Origin: Prevotella sp.
GTDB taxonomy: Bacteria; Bacteroidota; Bacteroidia; Bacteroidales; Bacteroidaceae
DNA: 41,719 bases
Assembly: GCA_024684515.1 (NCBI GenBank)
Contig: JAIKWS010000015.1
Location: forward strand, 1 to 41,719
Direction of reading: 5' to 3'
The stretch's first letter is position 1. Each line of letters starts with the position of its first letter. Below the pieces are notes generated by a model, which searched no databases, was not told the DNA's origin, and saw nothing but the letters and a program-made list of their open reading frames with translations. Below are positions 8,951 to 17,012 of the stretch, piece after piece. The position numbers were made by a program, and so were the translations under genes.

Positions 8951-9116
8951 GACCTAGGGTTCATGTGCCAATGAACATATGTTCGTGAGCCAAATAACAT
9001 ATGTTCATGTGCCAATGAACATATGTTCGTTGCCCGATGAACATATGTTCGTTGCCCGATGAACATATGTTCGTTGCCCGATGAACATATGTTCGTAAGC
9101 CAATGAACCCTTGGGG
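8951..9116. repeat. 22-bp tandem array of the palindrome GAACATATGTTC
   Basis: Six copies of a 12-bp perfect palindrome (first base G or T, then AACATATGTTC) start at 8973, 8995, 9017, 9039, 9061 and 9083, exactly 22 bp apart. Spacers of 10 bp are GTTGCCCGAT (three times), GTGAGCCAAA, ATGTGCCAAT and GTAAGCCAAT. Degenerate units at 8951 (ends GGGTTC) and 9105 (begins GAACCC) keep the phase and are inverted relative to each other. Lies between converging genes. Confidence 0.95.
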
Positions 9117-9264
9117 ACGAAAAATGTCCACCTGGAAACGCTGGGGAGACCTTTAGGTAAGAAGGTGGTTTTCTTGCAGGCCAATACTAAAAGACGGGAA
9201 ACGGAATGTATATTCTTTTTACGATTCGAAGGGAGCCCGTATTTTCTCCTTCGTACTGAAAAAA

Positions 9265-9332
9265 TATTTCCCTAACTAGGAAAAACTATTTTCCTAACTA
9301 GAGAAAAATATTTTCCTAACTAGGGAAAAATT
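9265..9332. repeat. 22-bp tandem array with core CCTAACTAG
   Basis: Three copies of CCTAACTAG begin at 9271, 9293 and 9315, exactly 22 bp apart. Each is flanked by TTT on the left and GGAAAA/GAGAAA/GGGAAA on the right, so each unit is a near-palindrome with a 2-base mismatch at its centre. The sequence is unrelated to the array 170 bp upstream, but the period is identical. Confidence 0.85.
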
Positions 9333-9474
9333 ATTCGTGTGCAATAGCAAAATATTGCCGTTGCTGAAAGATTTGTTTTGTAATGTTTTTTTTGCTTTAT
9401 GATCGTATGTTAGGCCTAAAGTGTTCACCAGTTTGTATGCCAAATAGCTCGCTACTTATCCCCAAGCCAGGTTC

Positions 9475-9538
9475 TCTAGAAAATCTAGGCCATCTAGCAA
9501 TATCCAGGATGTCTAGATTGTCTAGATTGTCTAGAAAT
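9475..9538. repeat. 9-bp tandem repeat with core TCTAG
   Basis: TCTAG begins at 9475, 9484, 9493, 9512, 9521 and 9530, with a degenerate TCCAG at 9503, giving a 9-bp period with one 10-bp step. The best unit is TCTAGATTG. It ends about 20 bp before the stop codon of the amylase gene on the other strand. The rest of 8764-9559 is AT-rich and holds no gene that I can support. Confidence 0.85.
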
Positions 9539-9559
9539 ACTGACGTATCTGGCTAATTA

Positions 9560-11467
9560 TCAGAACTCCAGTACCAGGCTCTGTCTTGGCTTCAGCTGTA
9601 GATCCCCTGCCAGACTGTAATACCGTCCTGTGAGCACGTCCTTGGCCCGCTCGGTCTGCCCAATCACCTCCTTGTACCTTGCCACGGGCATGATAGTGGC
9701 TTTTGTGGTGCCATTGAGGATGGTGAGCACAGTCTTGCTATTATACTGTCGTGCTATGACGTAGATACCATTAAATGGTATGAACTGTTTCTGTGTGCCC
9801 TTGGCGATGACCTCATTGCCCTGTCGCCAATGCAGCAGTCGTGACAGCCATCCGAACATCTGCTGTTCCGTCGTGCTGCGTCCCTGTCGTGTGAAGGCAT
9901 TATGCTGGTCGCCAGGGAAACCGCCGGGGAAGTCCTGGCGCACATTGCCATCGGTAATCTCCTTCGTGCCATTCATCATAATCTCCGTGCCGTAGTAGAG
10001 CTGTGGGATGCGGTTGATGGTCAGCAGCATGGCGAGTGCCTGCTTCAGCATCAGCGAGTCGCGTCCGTTGCCCAGGAATCGGTCTGTGTCGTGGTTCTCG
10101 ATAAAGGCGAGCACACTCGATGGGTTGGGGTAGAGATAGTCGTAGACGAACGAGTTGTACAGCCGGTTCAGTCCCTGCCACCAGCCATCCGTCTCTTCGT
10201 TCTTGGCCTGTGACAGCTTGTCGAAGAACGAGAAGTCCATCACCGTCTTCAGGTAGCTGTTCTCTGCTGAGAGCTTCGAGTCCTTCTGCCAGGCAGCGGT
10301 ATAGGCAGGCTCGGTGACCCATGTCTCACCCACGGTGTTGAAATTGGGATATTCGTCCTGTAGTTCCTTCATCCACGCAGCCATAGCCCCACGGAAGGCA
10401 TAGGGATAGGTGTCCATGCGTATGCCGTCGATGCCCACGCTCTCTATCCACCATTTGGAGTTCTGGATGAGATAGCGCATCAGATGGGGGTTCTCCTGGT
10501 TCAGGTCGGGCATCGTAGGCACAAACCATCCCTCGGTGGTCTCGCTCAGGTCGAATTCCGAGGCGTAGGGGTCGAGCACGGGGGTGAGCTTATAGCTGGT
10601 CTGCATGAAGCTGGTGCCCTCTGGATTGCTGGTGCCTCCCGACTGCCTGAGCCACTCGGTATGGTTGATCCAGTCCTTGCTGGGCATATCGCTGACCCAG
10701 GGGTGCTCGAAGCCACAGTGGTTGAAGATCATGTCCATGACCACCTTGAGCCCTCGTTTGTGACAGTCGTCCACCAGCCGGCGGTAGTCATCATTGGTGC
10801 CGAAGCGTGGGTCTACGCGATAGTAGTCGGTACAGGCATAGCCATGATAGGTGGAGAAGCCATTGTCCGTATCGGGCGAGTTGTTCTCCAGCACGGGTGT
10901 GAACCACAGGGCTGTGACGCCCAGGTCGGTGAAATAGTCGAGGTGCTGCCGGATGCCCTCCATGTCGCCCCCGTGTCGTAGCGATGGCTGCGAGCGGTCC
11001 TCCTTGTAGGGGTTCATCCCTTCGATGGGCTTGCTATGGTCCAGTCCCTGAGCAAAGCGGTCGGGCATGAGCAGGTAGAGCACGTCGCTGATGTCGAAGC
11101 CCCGTCGCTCAGCCCCTGCCTTCTCGCGAGCCTTCAGCTCGTAGGCCGTCTTCAGCGTTTTCTTGCCAGCCTTCATGCTTAGCGTCATCATGCCGGGCTG
11201 TGCCTCGCGTACATTTAAATATAATAGCAGATAGTTGGGGGAGTCCAGGCGCACCACGCTGTCGATGCTGACGCCAGGATAGTCGGTGGTGACCTCGCTG
11301 ATGGTGGTCACGTTATTGCCATAGACCATCAACTGTAGTGACGGGTTCTTCATGCCCACATACCAGTTGGTGGGGTCTATACGCTTGATGGTGGTCTTTG
11401 GGGTCTTGGCTGCACTCATAGTCATGGCACTCAGTAGTAGTGATAAACACAGAATCTTTGTTTTCAT
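9560..11467 (-). CDS. Secreted GH13 alpha-amylase / neopullulanase (SusA-like)
   Basis: A 635-aa starch- or maltodextrin-hydrolysing enzyme. The signal peptide (MKTKILCLSLLLSAMTMSAA) is followed by an N-terminal beta-sandwich of cyclomaltodextrinase type (about 25-115) and a GH13 barrel. Conserved regions are visible: DMIFNH (D245, N249, H250), nucleophile D352 in GIRMDTYPY, acid/base E381 in VGETWV, and D460 in FIENHDTDR. Length and layout match periplasmic neopullulanases such as SusA. I start at the ATG at 11467, preceded by a good promoter; an upstream in-frame ATG at 11533 would put 22 residues before the signal peptide. No SusC/SusD lies beside it, so it is not inside a standard starch locus here. 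The divergent neighbour may be functionally linked. Confidence 0.93.
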   Translation of the reverse strand: MKTKILCLSLLLSAMTMSAAKTPKTTIKRIDPTNWYVGMKNPSLQLMVYGNNVTTISEVTTDYPGVSIDSVVRLDSPNYLLLYLNVREAQPGMMTLSMKAGKKTLKTAYELKAREKAGAERRGFDISDVLYLLMPDRFAQGLDHSKPIEGMNPYKEDRSQPSLRHGGDMEGIRQHLDYFTDLGVTALWFTPVLENNSPDTDNGFSTYHGYACTDYYRVDPRFGTNDDYRRLVDDCHKRGLKVVMDMIFNHCGFEHPWVSDMPSKDWINHTEWLRQSGGTSNPEGTSFMQTSYKLTPVLDPYASEFDLSETTEGWFVPTMPDLNQENPHLMRYLIQNSKWWIESVGIDGIRMDTYPYAFRGAMAAWMKELQDEYPNFNTVGETWVTEPAYTAAWQKDSKLSAENSYLKTVMDFSFFDKLSQAKNEETDGWWQGLNRLYNSFVYDYLYPNPSSVLAFIENHDTDRFLGNGRDSLMLKQALAMLLTINRIPQLYYGTEIMMNGTKEITDGNVRQDFPGGFPGDQHNAFTRQGRSTTEQQMFGWLSRLLHWRQGNEVIAKGTQKQFIPFNGIYVIARQYNSKTVLTILNGTTKATIMPVARYKEVIGQTERAKDVLTGRYYSLAGDLQLKPRQSLVLEF

Positions 11468-11490
11468 ATCGTTGTTAGTTAATTTGAGTG

Positions 11491-11498
11491 CAAAGATA
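11491..11498 (-). promoter_or_regulatory. -7 box of the GH13 gene
   Basis: On the minus strand this reads TATCTTTG followed by CA, 24-31 bp upstream of the chosen ATG. A TTTG lies about 18 bp further upstream. This fits the Bacteroidota consensus and supports the start at 11467. Confidence 0.7.
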
Positions 11499-11551
11499 GT
11501 AATAAAAATCAAAAAACAAAGTAGATTAGCCAATTTTTTATCGACAAAGAC

Positions 11552-11582
11552 TTGTGCTATATCAATAAAATGCGTAACTTTG
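11552..11582 (+). promoter_or_regulatory. Promoter of the 970-aa secreted protein
   Basis: TTG at 11552-11554, a spacer of exactly 20 bp, then TAACTTTG (11575-11582). This is a perfect match to the Bacteroidota vegetative promoter and leaves a leader of about 65 nt before the ATG at 11656. Confidence 0.85.
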
Positions 11583-11655
11583 CAGCCGAGTCTACAAGAA
11601 CAAACATACGAATTATTGCTATCTTATATTATTTAATAACAAAAATTACAACATT

Positions 11656-14568
11656 ATGAAGAAAAGACTACTTACATTAGCAGCTCTTGTGGTGGCATTT
11701 GTGGGAAGCTCTTTCGCCTACAACATTGGCGACTATGCTTACACGTCAACGCAAAGAGTGAAGATTCTAGGTGAGAACATCGTCCAGAACGGCGACTTCA
11801 CGCTGGGAACGGAAGGATGGACAAACGCAGCTGGCGAAGGCACCAGCGCTGACGTATGGTCGATGGAAGAGGCCGCAGGACCCAATGGCGAGAATGCCAT
11901 CATGAGCCTTAACGGCAGTACCGACGACGCTGCCCTGTGCAGGGCATGGACGCTCTCTGGCGGTACTTACCTCATTACTTACGATATCAAGGGCGAGGGT
12001 ACCAATGGCACAGGTATTGTCAGCGGTGCCTCCAGCTGTGTGGACATCTTCCTTACCACCAGCGGAACCCTGACCAAGGCCGATGGCGACGTGAACGTAT
12101 CGACCGTCGATGGTTATAAGGATGTATGGAAGACCAATGCCTATGCCTTCGTGGCTGAGGAGGGACAGTCGCTCGTCATGCACGTCGAGAAACTGGCTAC
12201 CAACACCCAGCTGACCAATGTGAAGATCTATCCTGCCAAGGTGGTCTATGACGACCGCATCCTGCAGCAGAAACTCGCCTATGTAGACCGTCTGATTGCT
12301 ACTGGCAAGTTCGTGCAGGACACCGAGAACGAGTTCATCGGCAACATCGTGGAGGTGATGCGCAGCATGTTGGGCACAACAGAACTCGACGATGCCTCCA
12401 ATGCTGAGGTACTCGTGGCTGAATATGAGAACGAGTTGCTGAGCTGGCTCGACGTCAATGCTGCCGACCTGCTCAAGGAGGAGAAGAAATGGAGCGCCTA
12501 TGGTGACACCCGCAAGCAGAACGCATTCGGCAACTGGAAGGGTGGCTATCGTGGACGCTGGTTCCACAAGAACAATGGTGGTAGTAATGAGATTACCAAC
12601 GATGGTGATGAGATTGGCTATCGCTTCCAGGGTGGCAATGCCCTGCAGTCAGAGCGTATCGCCTACAGCCTTGTACCCAACAAGGCAGGTACCTATATGT
12701 TCTCGCTCGACGTGGTTGGCCACTACATGGCTGGCACCAGCGGCAAGGTATACAACTTCCTGCCTGGCACCACCGACAACTATGTCACCGACTGGAATCG
12801 CGATTTCAAGGGTGTAACCGTCTATGCCGGCAAGGAAGAGATGGTGGCCGACGATACCGATGCTGAGAGAAACGTGGAGCAGGAAGGCCAGAAGGTCGAC
12901 TGCGGCGTCATCAGCAATCCCAATGCCAAGCTCAACTGCCAGCGCTTCGTGGTCTTCTACGAGGTGTCACAGGCACAGGTAGATGCCGGCGAGCCCCTCT
13001 ATTTCGGTATTGCCTATGTACCCGATGCTGAGGTGACCGCCAAGCTGGGCTGCAACGTCAACATCGCCAACCCGCAGATACGTCTCATCGGAGTCACGCA
13101 GGATGAGATTGACTTCGAGAACGAGGTCGCTAAGATCATCGTTCAGCAGACAGCCCTCAACGAGCGTCTCGGATGGGCTAAGGACGACGTGGTGAAGACC
13201 GCTCAGGATGGCTATCCCTGGGGCAAGGCCGACCTCCAGGCCGTCATTGACCAGTGCCAGCCTGCCTACGATGCCTCGCTCGAGGTGGTCGACGCAGAGG
13301 GCAACGTGAAGAATGCCGACCTCATCAATGAGTTCCTCGACTATGTCAAGAATGGTACTGGCACAGCCTATAGCGACAGCCTGCTGCGTGTCGTACAGGC
13401 CGTCAACAGCGGACGTAGCGCCTACTCCAATATCAACAAGCCTATTGCCAATTATCGTCAGGAGATTGCCGATGCTGAGGCTGTACGCGATGATGTCATG
13501 AACGCACAGGGCGACAAGAAGACCTTCCAGGCTGCTATCGATGCCGCCATTGCTAAGCTCGATGAGGTGCTTGCCGTTACTACCGACGAGACCCGCGAGG
13601 CCGACGAGGAGATGCTTACCGCTCAGCTGGCCCTGCTAGCCGAGGCCGTGGAGGCCTTCAAACAGAGTGCTGCACTCACCCCGATTGTCGACATCGATTT
13701 CTCCAACGGATTCGAGCCTTGGGTGGACGCAGAGGGTATCACCCTCGGACTGCTCATCAAGGGTGCCGCTGGTCAGATGACCTTCCCCGACGGTGTGGCA
13801 AATGCTGAGAGCAATGTGGTGCTGACCAACGAGTCGAAGGGTATCGGCGAGATGAGTTTCGCACTCGGCGTTGGTGAGGAACTGCTTGATGTGCTCCGTG
13901 TGGGCAACGGCTCTGCTACTGTAGAGATTGCCGAGGCCGACCGTGCTGGTGACGATGAGGTAATCCGCTTCAACTTCAACGCATGGCTGCTTCGACTCAC
14001 CGATGGCTATTTCACTATCGACCTGCTCAATGCTGCCGACCAGCGCGTGGCTGGATTCAGCTACTGCTCATATAGCGAGGCTGTGGCTTACAACGACTTC
14101 AACAACGAGGCCAACGAAGGTATGATCCTTAACAAGTCGACGGCTGTGGCTAACACCACGGGCGATGCTGGCTCGCACACCGACAGCAATAAGTCTGGCT
14201 TCTCACTCATCGTCGACTACAAGGCAAAGGCCGTACAGGGTATCATCGAAGGCCCCAATGGCTTCACCACAGGCCAGCTCATCCCGCTGCGCACTCAGGT
14301 TGACGAGGAGACTCCGCTGGAGGACAACAAGGTGGCTAAGTTCGTGCTGACCAGCAATTACAAGAACTATCCTGGCCGTCGTTGCTGGTTCGACGATCTG
14401 CAGGTCTTCAAGTACGCTTCGCAGGCTGACGGTCCTATCGTCGACGGCATCAGCACCATCGCTAGTGAGCCCGTCGTGAAGGGTATCTACACCCTGAGCG
14501 GACAGAAGGTAGAGAAGGCCGTCAAGGGTCTCTACATCGTCAATGGCAAGAAGGTGCTGGTGAAGTAA
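11656..14568 (+). CDS. Large secreted multi-domain protein, probably glycan-binding
   Basis: A 970-aa exported protein not recognised as a known enzyme. After a signal peptide (MKKRLLTLAALVVAFVGSSFA) come three predicted beta-sandwich regions. The first (about 38-200) opens with VQNGDFTLGTEGW, a pattern common in CBM4/9-type carbohydrate-binding domains. The second is at about 270-490, and the third at about 670-930 ends RRCWFDDLQVFK. Residues 490-665 are helical and Ala/Asp/Glu-rich, like FIVAR-type spacers. The C-terminus (GIYTLSGQKVEKAVKGLYIVNGKKVLVK, about 940-970) is the short conserved tail found on many Prevotella and Bacteroides surface proteins and resembles type IX secretion sorting domains. 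It is divergent from the GH13 gene with its own promoter and terminator. A structural or binding role is inferred; no catalytic motif seen. Confidence 0.8.
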   Translation: MKKRLLTLAALVVAFVGSSFAYNIGDYAYTSTQRVKILGENIVQNGDFTLGTEGWTNAAGEGTSADVWSMEEAAGPNGENAIMSLNGSTDDAALCRAWTLSGGTYLITYDIKGEGTNGTGIVSGASSCVDIFLTTSGTLTKADGDVNVSTVDGYKDVWKTNAYAFVAEEGQSLVMHVEKLATNTQLTNVKIYPAKVVYDDRILQQKLAYVDRLIATGKFVQDTENEFIGNIVEVMRSMLGTTELDDASNAEVLVAEYENELLSWLDVNAADLLKEEKKWSAYGDTRKQNAFGNWKGGYRGRWFHKNNGGSNEITNDGDEIGYRFQGGNALQSERIAYSLVPNKAGTYMFSLDVVGHYMAGTSGKVYNFLPGTTDNYVTDWNRDFKGVTVYAGKEEMVADDTDAERNVEQEGQKVDCGVISNPNAKLNCQRFVVFYEVSQAQVDAGEPLYFGIAYVPDAEVTAKLGCNVNIANPQIRLIGVTQDEIDFENEVAKIIVQQTALNERLGWAKDDVVKTAQDGYPWGKADLQAVIDQCQPAYDASLEVVDAEGNVKNADLINEFLDYVKNGTGTAYSDSLLRVVQAVNSGRSAYSNINKPIANYRQEIADAEAVRDDVMNAQGDKKTFQAAIDAAIAKLDEVLAVTTDETREADEEMLTAQLALLAEAVEAFKQSAALTPIVDIDFSNGFEPWVDAEGITLGLLIKGAAGQMTFPDGVANAESNVVLTNESKGIGEMSFALGVGEELLDVLRVGNGSATVEIAEADRAGDDEVIRFNFNAWLLRLTDGYFTIDLLNAADQRVAGFSYCSYSEAVAYNDFNNEANEGMILNKSTAVANTTGDAGSHTDSNKSGFSLIVDYKAKAVQGIIEGPNGFTTGQLIPLRTQVDEETPLEDNKVAKFVLTSNYKNYPGRRCWFDDLQVFKYASQADGPIVDGISTIASEPVVKGIYTLSGQKVEKAVKGLYIVNGKKVLVK

Positions 14569-14593
14569 TCGCCAAGCCAATATCCTATACACT

Positions 14594-14630
14594 AAGGGGG
14601 GCACAGCTGCTGTGTCCCTCTTATTTTGTT
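14594..14630 (+). terminator. Terminator after the 970-aa protein
   Basis: An imperfect hairpin (AGGGGGGCACAG, loop CTG, CTGTGTCCCT) is followed by CTTATTTTGTTT. It begins 26 bp after the stop. Confidence 0.75.
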
Positions 14631-14885
14631 TGTCCAGCATGAACGTATAGGGCAGAACATAGCAGCCTGTCCGTATCCCTTCTGGATGACGGCACGTCCA
14701 CGCCTGAGATTGCTGGGATTCTCAGCCTTACGATGCTCCATCTATCACAAAAATCAGAGGTGTGGCGATGATGGATAGGAAACCATGACACCCAAACGCT
14801 GATATTTGTTAGCTTTTATTACCTAAAACCTAAATAAAAAGAAAGACTTTACTGTTTTTTATAGCAACATCTCCTACAAATTTCC

Positions 14886-14990
14886 GCAAAGGCCTTCATA
14901 CAAAGGGTTTCGCATGCGGTGGGTGTTTGAGCAACACCCACCGCTTGTGAACCCCCTGTGTTTATGGGCATTTCCAAAGATTGTATGAGG
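14886..14990. repeat. Nested palindromic element, copy 2
   Basis: The inner perfect 12-bp stem GCGGTGGGTGTT (14916-14927) / AACACCCACCGC (14933-14944) has a 5-nt loop. It is enclosed by ACAAAGGGTTTC against GAACCCCCTGTGT, and further out by CCTTCATACAA (14893-14903) against TTGTATGAGG (14981-14990). Flanking words (CCTTYATACAAAGG, GTTTC, GGGCATTT) match copy 1 at 8620-8763 read on its minus strand. No T-tract follows, so it is not a simple terminator. It lies between converging genes. Confidence 0.85.
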
Positions 14991-15260
14991 TGTTGGGCAA
15001 AAATAACTTAAGAATTATTTTGCAAATAGGAAAAAAGTACACAAAATGAGGACTATATGCAATAATAACAAGTGGGGGCTATACGCTTAATGTACTCGTG
15101 TGTGACCTGCGGTTGGTGGATATACCAACATCGGCATATCGGTGGTGTGAGAAGTCGGAAAAATGAAAAAGAGGAAACTATTTCCTTTTCCTCCTACTTG
15201 CTTGTGTCTTCTTTCCCGCCAGCTCCCCTCCACTAGGTTTATCCACAAAATACGGCACTA
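14991..15260. other. Spacer with no recognisable gene
   Basis: This AT-rich stretch between the palindromic element and the guaA terminator, and likewise 14631-14885 before the element, contain no ORF with plausible start and codon use, no tRNA-like cloverleaf and no tandem array. The only structure I noticed is a 6-bp CTGAGA/TCTCAG hairpin near 14706-14727. Confidence 0.6.
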
Positions 15261-15303
15261 AAAAGGCACAAGGTTCTTTTCTCCTGGAAAAGTTCCTTGT
15301 GCC
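15261..15303 (-). terminator. Terminator of the GMP synthase gene
   Basis: Read on the minus strand, a long stem GGCACAAGG with AACTTTTCC against GGAAAAG and CCTTGTGCC (15265-15303) is followed by TTTT. It begins 28 bp after the guaA stop and may be bidirectional. Confidence 0.88.
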
Positions 15304-15330
15304 TTTGTGTTCAGTCAGGAAAATCCTGAA

Positions 15331-16314
15331 TTACTCCCACTCGATGGTGCCCGTTGGCTTCGGTGTGAGGTCGTAGAGCACGCGGTTCACGCCAGGCACC
15401 TCAGTCACGATGCGTTGTGTGATGTGATGGAGCAGTTTGTAGGGGATCTCCTCAATGGTGGCGGTCATGGCATCGCGGGTGTTCACGGCACGGATGATGA
15501 CGGGCCAGTCCCAGCTGCGCTTGTTGTCCTTCACGCCTGTAGACTTATAGTCGGGCACCACGGTGAAGTACTGCCAGACTTTGCCTTCCAGACCGTTCTT
15601 GGCAAATTCCTCACGCAGGATGGCATCGCTCTCGCGCAGGGCCTCCAGACGGTCGCGGGTGATGGCACCGGTACAACGTACACCTAGTCCAGGGCCGGGG
15701 AAGGGCTGGCGGAATACCATGTTGTCGGGCAGTCCCAGCTCTTTGCCTACCACGCGTACTTCGTCCTTGAACAGCAGTTTGATGGGCTCCACCAGCTCGA
15801 ACTGCATGTCCTCAGGCAGACCACCAACGTTATGGTGCGATTTCACAGGTCCTGACTCCACGATGTCGGGATATATGGTGCCCTGTGCTAAGAAGCTGAT
15901 GCCCTCCTGTTTACGGGCTTCCTCTTCAAACACGCGGATGAACTCGCCGCCGATAATCTTACGTTTCTTCTCAGGGTCGGCTACGCCAGCCAGCTTGTCG
16001 AGGAAACGGTCGGTGGCATCCACATAAACCAGGTTGGCGTTCATTTCGTCGCGGAAAACCTTGATTACTTGCTCGGCCTCGCCCTTGCGCAACAGTCCGT
16101 GGTTGACATGGACAGATACAAGCTGCTTGCCCACAGCCTTGATGAGCAGAGCTGCCACGACCGACGAGTCGACGCCGCCCGATAGTGCCAGCAGCACTTT
16201 CTTGTCGCCAATCTGTGCCCTCAGCTCCTTGACCTGTTCGTCGATGAATTTCTTTGCCAGCTCGGGAGTGGTGATTCTCTCCATGTCTGCTGGTCTTACA
16301 TTTCCTGTACTCAT
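15331..16314 (-). CDS. guaA: GMP synthase, ATP-pyrophosphatase subunit without glutaminase domain
   Basis: Makes GMP from XMP, ATP and ammonia, the last step of guanine nucleotide synthesis. The 327 aa cover only the synthetase half: the PP-loop [10 protein letters not shown] (residues 43-51), then [23 protein letters not shown], and the C-terminal dimerisation domain with [12 protein letters not shown] and the family-standard ending [12 protein letters not shown]. The usual bacterial GuaA is about 510-525 aa with a class I glutaminase in front. Here the ATG is preceded by spacer DNA and a repeat array, with no glutaminase ORF on either strand. The enzyme must therefore use free ammonia, or a separate glutaminase subunit encoded elsewhere, as in archaeal two-subunit GMP synthases. 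The fold assignment is secure; the amide-transfer arrangement is inferred. Confidence 0.93.
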   Translation of the reverse strand: MSTGNVRPADMERITTPELAKKFIDEQVKELRAQIGDKKVLLALSGGVDSSVVAALLIKAVGKQLVSVHVNHGLLRKGEAEQVIKVFRDEMNANLVYVDATDRFLDKLAGVADPEKKRKIIGGEFIRVFEEEARKQEGISFLAQGTIYPDIVESGPVKSHHNVGGLPEDMQFELVEPIKLLFKDEVRVVGKELGLPDNMVFRQPFPGPGLGVRCTGAITRDRLEALRESDAILREEFAKNGLEGKVWQYFTVVPDYKSTGVKDNKRSWDWPVIIRAVNTRDAMTATIEEIPYKLLHHITQRIVTEVPGVNRVLYDLTPKPTGTIEWE

Positions 16315-16445
16315 AATTTTCTGTTGTATGTTTTAAGTGATGCTATAGTGTCTTCGTCATTCCGGCAGGGTGGGGTGTTGCTGTCCGGTTCGTCATACTG
16401 CTTCTGTTTCTGGCATGAAAACAGCGGTGTGCGTATAATCAGGCA

Positions 16446-16453
16446 CAAAGATA
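16446..16453 (-). promoter_or_regulatory. Candidate -7 box of guaA
   Basis: On the minus strand it reads TATCTTTG then TG, fitting TAnnTTTG. It lies about 130 bp upstream of the guaA ATG, so the leader would be longer than for the other genes here. No good TTG at 20 bp was seen. Confidence 0.5.
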
Positions 16454-16555
16454 ATCATTTTTCTTGTATTCCACGCATTCTCCTGAGATTTTTTTTTCAT
16501 TACAGGCGATATTGTGGCTCAGGCGATACGGCAGTCCCGTTCTGTCTTTGTGGTT

Positions 16556-16834
16556 TAGCGAGCCGTAATCTCTCTATGAGTGAGCCGTAATCTCTCTATG
16601 AGTGAGCCGTAATCTCACTATGAGTAAGCCGTAATCCCACTATGAGTAAGCCGTAATCCCACTATGAGTGAGCCGTAATCTCTCTATGAGTAAGCCGTAA
16701 TCCCACTATGAGTGAGCCGTAATCTCTCTGTGAGTGAGCCGTAATCTCTCTGTGAGTGAGCCGTAATCCCACTATGAGTGAGCCGTAATCTCTCTGTGAG
16801 TGAGCCGTAATCTTCCTGTGAGTGTGTCGTGACC
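16556..16834. repeat. 22-bp tandem array, GTGAGCC-GTAATC family (12 copies plus a decayed one)
   Basis: GCCGTAATC starts at 16562, 16584, 16606 and every 22 bp to 16804 (12 copies), with a degenerate thirteenth at 16826. Each unit is GTGAGCC or GTAAGCC followed by GTAATC, a variable CTCT/CACT/CCCACT step, and (A/G)TG. Where the step is CTCACT, it forms a 6-bp inverted repeat with AGTGAG around ATG. The array lies between the divergent guaA and FAS1/Sus operon promoters. The same family recurs inverted at 41404-41615. Confidence 0.95.
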
Positions 16835-16911
16835 TCTTTTGTATTTTTTGCATCTTTTAAACCGAATTGACAAAAATCAATGCTGTTTGTCAATTATTGT
16901 AGCGGTTTTTT

Positions 16912-16942
16912 TTGGAAGTTTGTCTTTTTTTTCCTAATTTTG
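16912..16942 (+). promoter_or_regulatory. Promoter of the FAS1/Sus operon
   Basis: TTG at 16912-16914, exactly 20 bp, then TAATTTTG (16935-16942) followed by CA. It is a full match to the Bacteroidota consensus, 71 bp before the first ATG, and just downstream of the 22-bp array. Confidence 0.85.
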
Positions 16943-17012
16943 CACATTGAAAAAGAATCTACTACAATAGGCGAACAAACAAACGAAATATTAGCTAATA
17001 AAAACATTTTTT

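Noticed and set aside
8951..9116. CRISPR-like repeat-spacer structure of palindromes
   Set aside because: Spacers are only 10 bp and three are identical, so they are not acquired sequences.
15307..16336. Plus-strand ORFs of 100-154 aa over guaA
   Set aside because: Antisense shadows of the GMP synthase gene, Ser/Arg-rich with no family resemblance.
16556..16834. CRISPR array
   Set aside because: Units are contiguous 22-mers without unique spacers of 30-40 bp, and no cas genes are present in the window.
16662..16893. Two small minus-strand ORFs with a repeating HSQRDYGSL / LTHREITAHS pattern
   Set aside because: They are the translation of the 22-bp array (66 bp gives a 22-residue repeat) in two frames, with no promoter of their own; better treated as a DNA repeat.
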